Source: Chloroflexota bacterium (GTDB taxonomy: Bacteria > Chloroflexota > Dormibacteria > CF-121). From it: a DNA stretch of 8,496 nucleotides. Under the pieces are notes generated by a model. It made no database searches and was not told the origin of the DNA. It saw only the letters and a list, made by a program, of their open reading frames with translations. This document shows, piece after piece, positions 5,829 to 8,496 of this stretch (position 1 is its first letter; each line of letters begins with the position of its first letter). The translations under genes and the position numbers were made by a program. The stretch is taken from positions 1 through 8,496 of the forward strand of contig VBFF01000070.1 in assembly GCA_005889285.1 (NCBI GenBank). Reading direction: 5' to 3'.

Positions 5829-6632
5829 ATGGCCTCATCTCGCCACTCACTCGCAGGCGCCGTCGCCCTCTCCGCCCTTGTTGTCGGCGCATGCACGCCA
5901 GTTCACCCCGCATCGGTACTTACCACCCCGGGGACCAGCTCGGTGTCCAGACCAAGCGCGGCGGGATCTACCATGATCATCGATCAGGCAGGGCCGCCCC
6001 CTGTTGTCCTCGACGACACGTCTCCCGGCCAGCTCGCGGCACAGGTTCACCTCGCGATCGGTGGTTATGATCCGGCAAGTCGGAACGTCGCGGAACTTTC
6101 CATCGTGTTCCTCCATGAGGGACGCTGGGTGAAATTCGTCCGGGGGGAGCGATTAAGCTGCAACGGCATCTCGCTTCCGGGACCGGGTACCGCCTTCGAT
6201 CTGAAGCTCCCGGCAGACACGATCGGAGGCAAACAGGTTGTCTGCGGGTACACGTCGGGAGCGAAATCGGCCACGCTCCTGTTCACGGCGCCGCCGGTGC
6301 CGGCCATCCTGTCACCCGCCGATGGATCCCTGGTCGGTCGTGGCCGGGCGACCCTGGTCCGGTTCAACGTGGGTGGGCAGAACACGATGTTTTACATCAC
6401 GACCCTGGGGAGGGGGACCAAGAACTGGATTTTCCCGTGGGGCGATCCGCCCACCCGCGTGACGGCAAATCCGCCGACCGAAGCGACGCTTGACACGCAT
6501 GCGCTTGCGGCTGGCTCCGGATCGATCACACTCGTACAGTCATTCAATCTGGGGGATCTACGAGGACCTGGCTTTCAGCGAGTTGAGGGCAACGGCGAAG
6601 GTGTCGCGATGATATCCGTCACGTGGGTTTGA
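5829..6632 (+). CDS. putative lipoprotein of unknown function
   Basis: I do not recognise the family. From the ATG at 5829 the 267-residue product begins with a lipoprotein signal: a short Arg/His-containing n-region, a hydrophobic run (LAGAVALSALVVGAC) and a lipobox cysteine at residue 22, then a Ser/Thr/Pro-rich linker to about residue 50. The mature part looks like two beta-rich segments: the first includes ELSIVFLHEGRWVKFVRGE and the pair of cysteines in LSCNGISLPG and VVCGYTSG that could form a disulfide; the second starts at ILSPADGSLV and resembles an Ig-like strand pattern to the end. It is therefore probably anchored outside the membrane. An upstream in-frame GTG at 5790 would add 13 residues, giving a poorer signal. 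No Ku-linked role is implied; the gap to ku is about 97 nt with no clear terminator. It overlaps the GNAT gene tail to tail by 14 nt. Confidence 0.75.
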   Translation: MASSRHSLAGAVALSALVVGACTPVHPASVLTTPGTSSVSRPSAAGSTMIIDQAGPPPVVLDDTSPGQLAAQVHLAIGGYDPASRNVAELSIVFLHEGRWVKFVRGERLSCNGISLPGPGTAFDLKLPADTIGGKQVVCGYTSGAKSATLLFTAPPVPAILSPADGSLVGRGRATLVRFNVGGQNTMFYITTLGRGTKNWIFPWGDPPTRVTANPPTEATLDTHALAAGSGSITLVQSFNLGDLRGPGFQRVEGNGEGVAMISVTWV

Positions 6633-7071
6633 CGGCCGCGCTGTAGGAGATCCACGAACCGCGCCGGCCGCCGTGGCGATCATAAAAGCGCTGGGCATCG
6701 TGGTTGTCAGCGGCGGTGACCCAGTCGAGGCGTGCGTAACCGCGCGCCGAAGCATATGCCAGGCTGGCGTCGAAGAGCGCCGCGCCGGTGCCGCGATTGC
6801 GAGATGACGGGTCGACAAAGAGGTCGTTCATGACCAGGATGCGACTGGCGATCAGCGTGTCGAGACAGGCGTAGAGGCTGGCGAAACCGTGAAGGCGGCC
6901 TGCCTCCTCGGCCACCAGCTGGACACCGAGCGTCGGATCCCGCTGAAGGAGATCGACCATGGCCTCGACTTTCGAGCCGGAAGGGAAGGGGACGCGGTAG
7001 AAGGCGAAATAGCCCTTGATCAAGTCGAGCAGCTGCGGGCGGTCTTCAGCTTCGGCGGGACGGACGACCAT
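6619..7071 (-). CDS. GNAT-family N-acetyltransferase
   Basis: Cytosolic acetyl-CoA-dependent acetyltransferase of 150 residues. Motif A is complete: MNDLFVDPSSRNRGTGAAL with the pyrophosphate-binding loop R91-N92-R93-G94-T95-G96, then a helix (LFDASLAYASARG). Motif B follows as LDWVTAADNHDAQRFYDRHGG, with the usual FY tyrosine that can act as general acid. The N-terminus (VVRPAEAEDRPQLLDLI) is the standard first strand and helix. The overall look is that of amine or small-molecule acetyltransferases; the substrate is not readable. The ATG has no Shine-Dalgarno sequence but a TAGGCT box lies 6 nt upstream. It diverges from the type III PKS gene across only 23 nt and converges with the lipoprotein gene. 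Confidence 0.92.
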   Translation of the reverse strand: MVVRPAEAEDRPQLLDLIKGYFAFYRVPFPSGSKVEAMVDLLQRDPTLGVQLVAEEAGRLHGFASLYACLDTLIASRILVMNDLFVDPSSRNRGTGAALFDASLAYASARGYARLDWVTAADNHDAQRFYDRHGGRRGSWISYSAAVKPT

Positions 7072-7077
7072 CGCGCC

Positions 7078-7083
7078 AGCCTA
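7078..7083 (-). promoter_or_regulatory. putative -10 box of the GNAT gene (leaderless)
   Basis: The minus strand reads TAGGCT (TANNNT), six bases before the ATG. It overlaps the putative -10 of the divergent PKS gene, so the two promoters would compete for polymerase. Confidence 0.45.
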
Positions 7084-7087
7084 GCAT
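7082..7087 (+). promoter_or_regulatory. putative -10 box of the type III PKS gene (near-leaderless)
   Basis: TAGCAT (TANNNT), seven bases before ATG at 7095. No Shine-Dalgarno sequence precedes that ATG. It shares two bases with the opposing GNAT -10. Confidence 0.4.
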
Positions 7088-7097
7088 CAGTCTGATG
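7085..7097. promoter_or_regulatory. palindrome at the PKS start, possible operator
   Basis: CATCAG-T-CTGATG is a perfect 6+1+6 palindrome that includes the PKS ATG and part of its -10. A further CATC at 7099-7102 makes an overlapping GATG-A-CATC dyad. A protein bound here could block both divergent promoters. No regulator gene adjoins it; the short length makes chance possible. Confidence 0.35.
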
Positions 7098-8147
7098 ACA
7101 TCTATAAGGATGCCGCCCGGCCACGCTCACGTCGCCGGCATGGCGACGGCGTTGCCGGCGATCACCGCCACCGTAGATGAGGTCTGGGATGCGCTCGGCC
7201 GGGCCCGCGGGCGGCGGATGCCAAAGCTGCAGGGTGAGGAGGGGGCGCGGACCCGCTACTTTGCGCAACCACTAGCCTCCCTGATGGAGCGGCGCACCCA
7301 GAGTCAGCAAACCGACGCCTACCTCGAGCACGCCCGCGTCCTCGCCCGGCGGGTGTGCTGCACAGCCCTGGAACGAAGCGGGGTCGCCCCCTCGGACATC
7401 GGCCTCGTGATCGGCGTGTCCTGCACCGGCGTCGTGCTCCCCTCGCTCGACGCCGAGTTGATTCCCTTGCTCGGCCTGCCGCCGGAGGTTGCCCGGCTGC
7501 CCATCACCGAGCTCGGCTGTGGTGGCGGGGTGGCAGGCCTGGCGCGGGGGCTGGACTACCTGCGCGCCTACCCGGAGCGCAACGTGCTGCTCTTTGCTGT
7601 CGAGATCCCCTCGCTCACGTTCCAGCCCGACGATCGGTCGGTCGACAACCTGGTGGCCGCGATGGTCTTTGCCGACGGCGCCGGAGCTGTCGTTCTCGGT
7701 GGCGATGACGGCCAGCCGGGCTGGACCCTGGAGCACGCCGGCACGGTCCTCGTCCCGCAGGGCGCCCGTCATCTGGGTTACGAGCTGCGCGACGGCGGGC
7801 TTCGCGTGATTCTCAGCCGCGACCTCCCGGATGTCGTGGAGGCGCACCTGCGCGACGCGGTCGACACCTTCCTCGAGGAAGCCGGCCTCCGCCTGGCCGA
7901 CATCGACGCGGTGGCGGCGCATCCCGGCGGTCCGCGGATCGTGGACGCGATCGGGCGCGCGCTGGACCTACATCCGGAATCGCTCGCGACCTCGCGATCG
8001 GTGTTCGCCGGCAACGGCAACGCGTCGAGCGCCGGCATCTTCTTCGTCCTCGAGGAGATGCAGCGCTGCGCTACGCGTGGCCGCGTGCTCGCGATTGCCC
8101 TCGGTCCCGGGCTCTCGATCGAGCTGGCGCTGATGCGGCTCGTGTGA
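7095..8147 (+). CDS. type III polyketide synthase (chalcone/alkylresorcinol synthase-like)
   Basis: Homodimeric ketosynthase that condenses an acyl-CoA starter with malonyl-CoA units to make resorcinols, pyrones or related aromatics. The 350-residue product has the full triad: C142 in ELGCGGG, H276 in AAHPGGPR and N309 in FAGNGNASS. The H-N spacing of 33 equals that of plant chalcone synthase. SCTGVVLPSLD, FADGAGAVVL and the C-terminal LGPGLSIE, matching the GFGPG loop with its first glycine replaced, are also typical. The N-terminal helix is of normal length. In-frame ATGs at 7110 and 7140 are alternatives; 7095 was chosen for its promoter spacing. It precedes an ICMT-like methyltransferase, as in the Streptomyces srs and Bacillus bps clusters, so a methylated alkylresorcinol or alkylpyrone lipid is the likely product class (inference). 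Confidence 0.93.
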   Translation: MTSIRMPPGHAHVAGMATALPAITATVDEVWDALGRARGRRMPKLQGEEGARTRYFAQPLASLMERRTQSQQTDAYLEHARVLARRVCCTALERSGVAPSDIGLVIGVSCTGVVLPSLDAELIPLLGLPPEVARLPITELGCGGGVAGLARGLDYLRAYPERNVLLFAVEIPSLTFQPDDRSVDNLVAAMVFADGAGAVVLGGDDGQPGWTLEHAGTVLVPQGARHLGYELRDGGLRVILSRDLPDVVEAHLRDAVDTFLEEAGLRLADIDAVAAHPGGPRIVDAIGRALDLHPESLATSRSVFAGNGNASSAGIFFVLEEMQRCATRGRVLAIALGPGLSIELALMRLV

Positions 8148-8149
8148 AG

Positions 8150-8164
8150 GCCCCCACCCCAACC
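8150..8164 (+). repeat. fragment of the repeat found in ku
   Basis: GCCCCCACCCCAACC differs by one base from the first 15 nt of the repeat core in ku (4988-5002). It lies just after the PKS stop, where an intact methyltransferase N-terminus would be expected. Being short and C-rich, it could be coincidence, but the match to the known edge of the ku element makes a repeat remnant plausible. Confidence 0.4.
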
Positions 8165-8202
8165 GAGGACTCGAGCTCGCCTACTCAGCGCGCAACGAAC
8201 GC

Positions 8203-8496
8203 GTGATCCGAGCGCGTCAACCGTCTGCGCTCCAGGCGAGCGAGCGGATCTTTCGAGGAATCGCCCTCGTCAACCTCGGATTGTTTACGGTGCCGCTGCT
8301 GGAGCGGGTGTGGCGGCGACGCCCGCCCCCGGTCCTCATCGCCGGCTTCGGGTGGATCGCGGCGCTGACGGCGGTGGCACTGCGGTTGAGCGTGATTGCC
8401 AGCCTGCGCGGAGCGTGGACGGTCCGCGCCGTTGTTCCCAGCGATTTGCCCGTGGTCGATCGCGGTCCGTACCGCTTCATCCGCCACCCGAACTAC
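8203..8496 (+). CDS. isoprenylcysteine carboxyl methyltransferase (ICMT)-family protein, partial, odd 5' end
   Basis: Membrane methyltransferase cut by the window end. The last residues, VVDRGPYRFIRHPNY, are the family's S-adenosylmethionine-binding signature; before them are two hydrophobic helices (IALVNLGLFTVPLL; VLIAGFGWIAALTAVAL). In type III PKS clusters such enzymes O-methylate the polyketide product. Family-like sequence starts before the given GTG: codons from about 8164 read RGLELAYSARNER, matching the segment after the first helix of ICMT proteins. No start codon exists in that frame between the TGA at 8131 and GTG 8203, and the first helix is missing. The gene is thus truncated at its 5' end, frameshifted in the C-rich run at 8151-8164, or started from GTG 8203. 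It shows no Shine-Dalgarno sequence. Confidence 0.8.
   Translation, partial: MIRARQPSALQASERIFRGIALVNLGLFTVPLLERVWRRRPPPVLIAGFGWIAALTAVALRLSVIASLRGAWTVRAVVPSDLPVVDRGPYRFIRHPNY

Noticed and set aside
7272..7922. Minus-strand frame of 216 codons opposite the type III PKS
   Set aside because: No domain signature; antisense to a gene with an intact catalytic triad.
8144..8206. 20-codon frame from GTG 8144 between the PKS and ICMT genes
   Set aside because: Not called as a gene: no ribosome binding site and no recognisable peptide. It is better explained as the start region of a frameshifted or eroded methyltransferase, and is discussed as a finding.

Overview
This is a GC-rich bacterial chromosomal window with tightly packed genes, many GTG or TTG starts, and several first genes of transcription units with no Shine-Dalgarno sequence but a TANNNT-type -10 box about 6 nt before the start codon (leaderless style). 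Together with the gene families (Ku, type III polyketide synthase with an ICMT-like partner, stand-alone methylglyoxal synthase, DedA) this suggests a Gram-positive-lineage or Chloroflexota (Thermomicrobia-like) organism. That taxonomic call is inference; no rRNA or marker gene is present.

Layout. 6-404 (-): methylglyoxal synthase, divergent from a three-gene + strand operon (490-3010) of a HAD phosphatase, an MFS transporter and a DedA membrane protein, with an 11-nt gap and then a 7-nt overlap. A MarR regulator (3007-3450, -) converges on dedA with a 4-nt overlap and diverges from a rhodanese-SDR pair (3530-4807, +). Between MarR and the rhodanese gene lies a perfect two-part palindrome over the MarR promoter, the likely operator for autoregulation and control of the pair. 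Next come a Ku DNA-end-binding protein (4832-5731, +) and an unrecognised lipoprotein (about 5829-6632, +), which overlaps tail to tail with a GNAT acetyltransferase (6619-7071, -). The GNAT gene shares a 23-nt divergent promoter region with a type III polyketide synthase (7095-8147, +). The window ends inside an ICMT-family methyltransferase (to 8496), a partner often seen beside such synthases.

Most interesting signals: (1) the Ku gene carries an in-frame block of about 165 nt of GC-rich palindromic repeat DNA between two conserved Ku blocks; (2) a 15-nt piece of the same repeat sits at the synthase/methyltransferase junction, where the methyltransferase has lost a usable upstream start and apparently its first membrane helix; (3) the MarR operator; (4) repeated leaderless promoter geometry at several genes; (5) an 11-bp-periodic array between mgsA and the HAD gene. 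I saw no CRISPR array, transposase, rRNA or tRNA. No wholly new multi-gene system is obvious: the protein families are recognisable except the lipoprotein.
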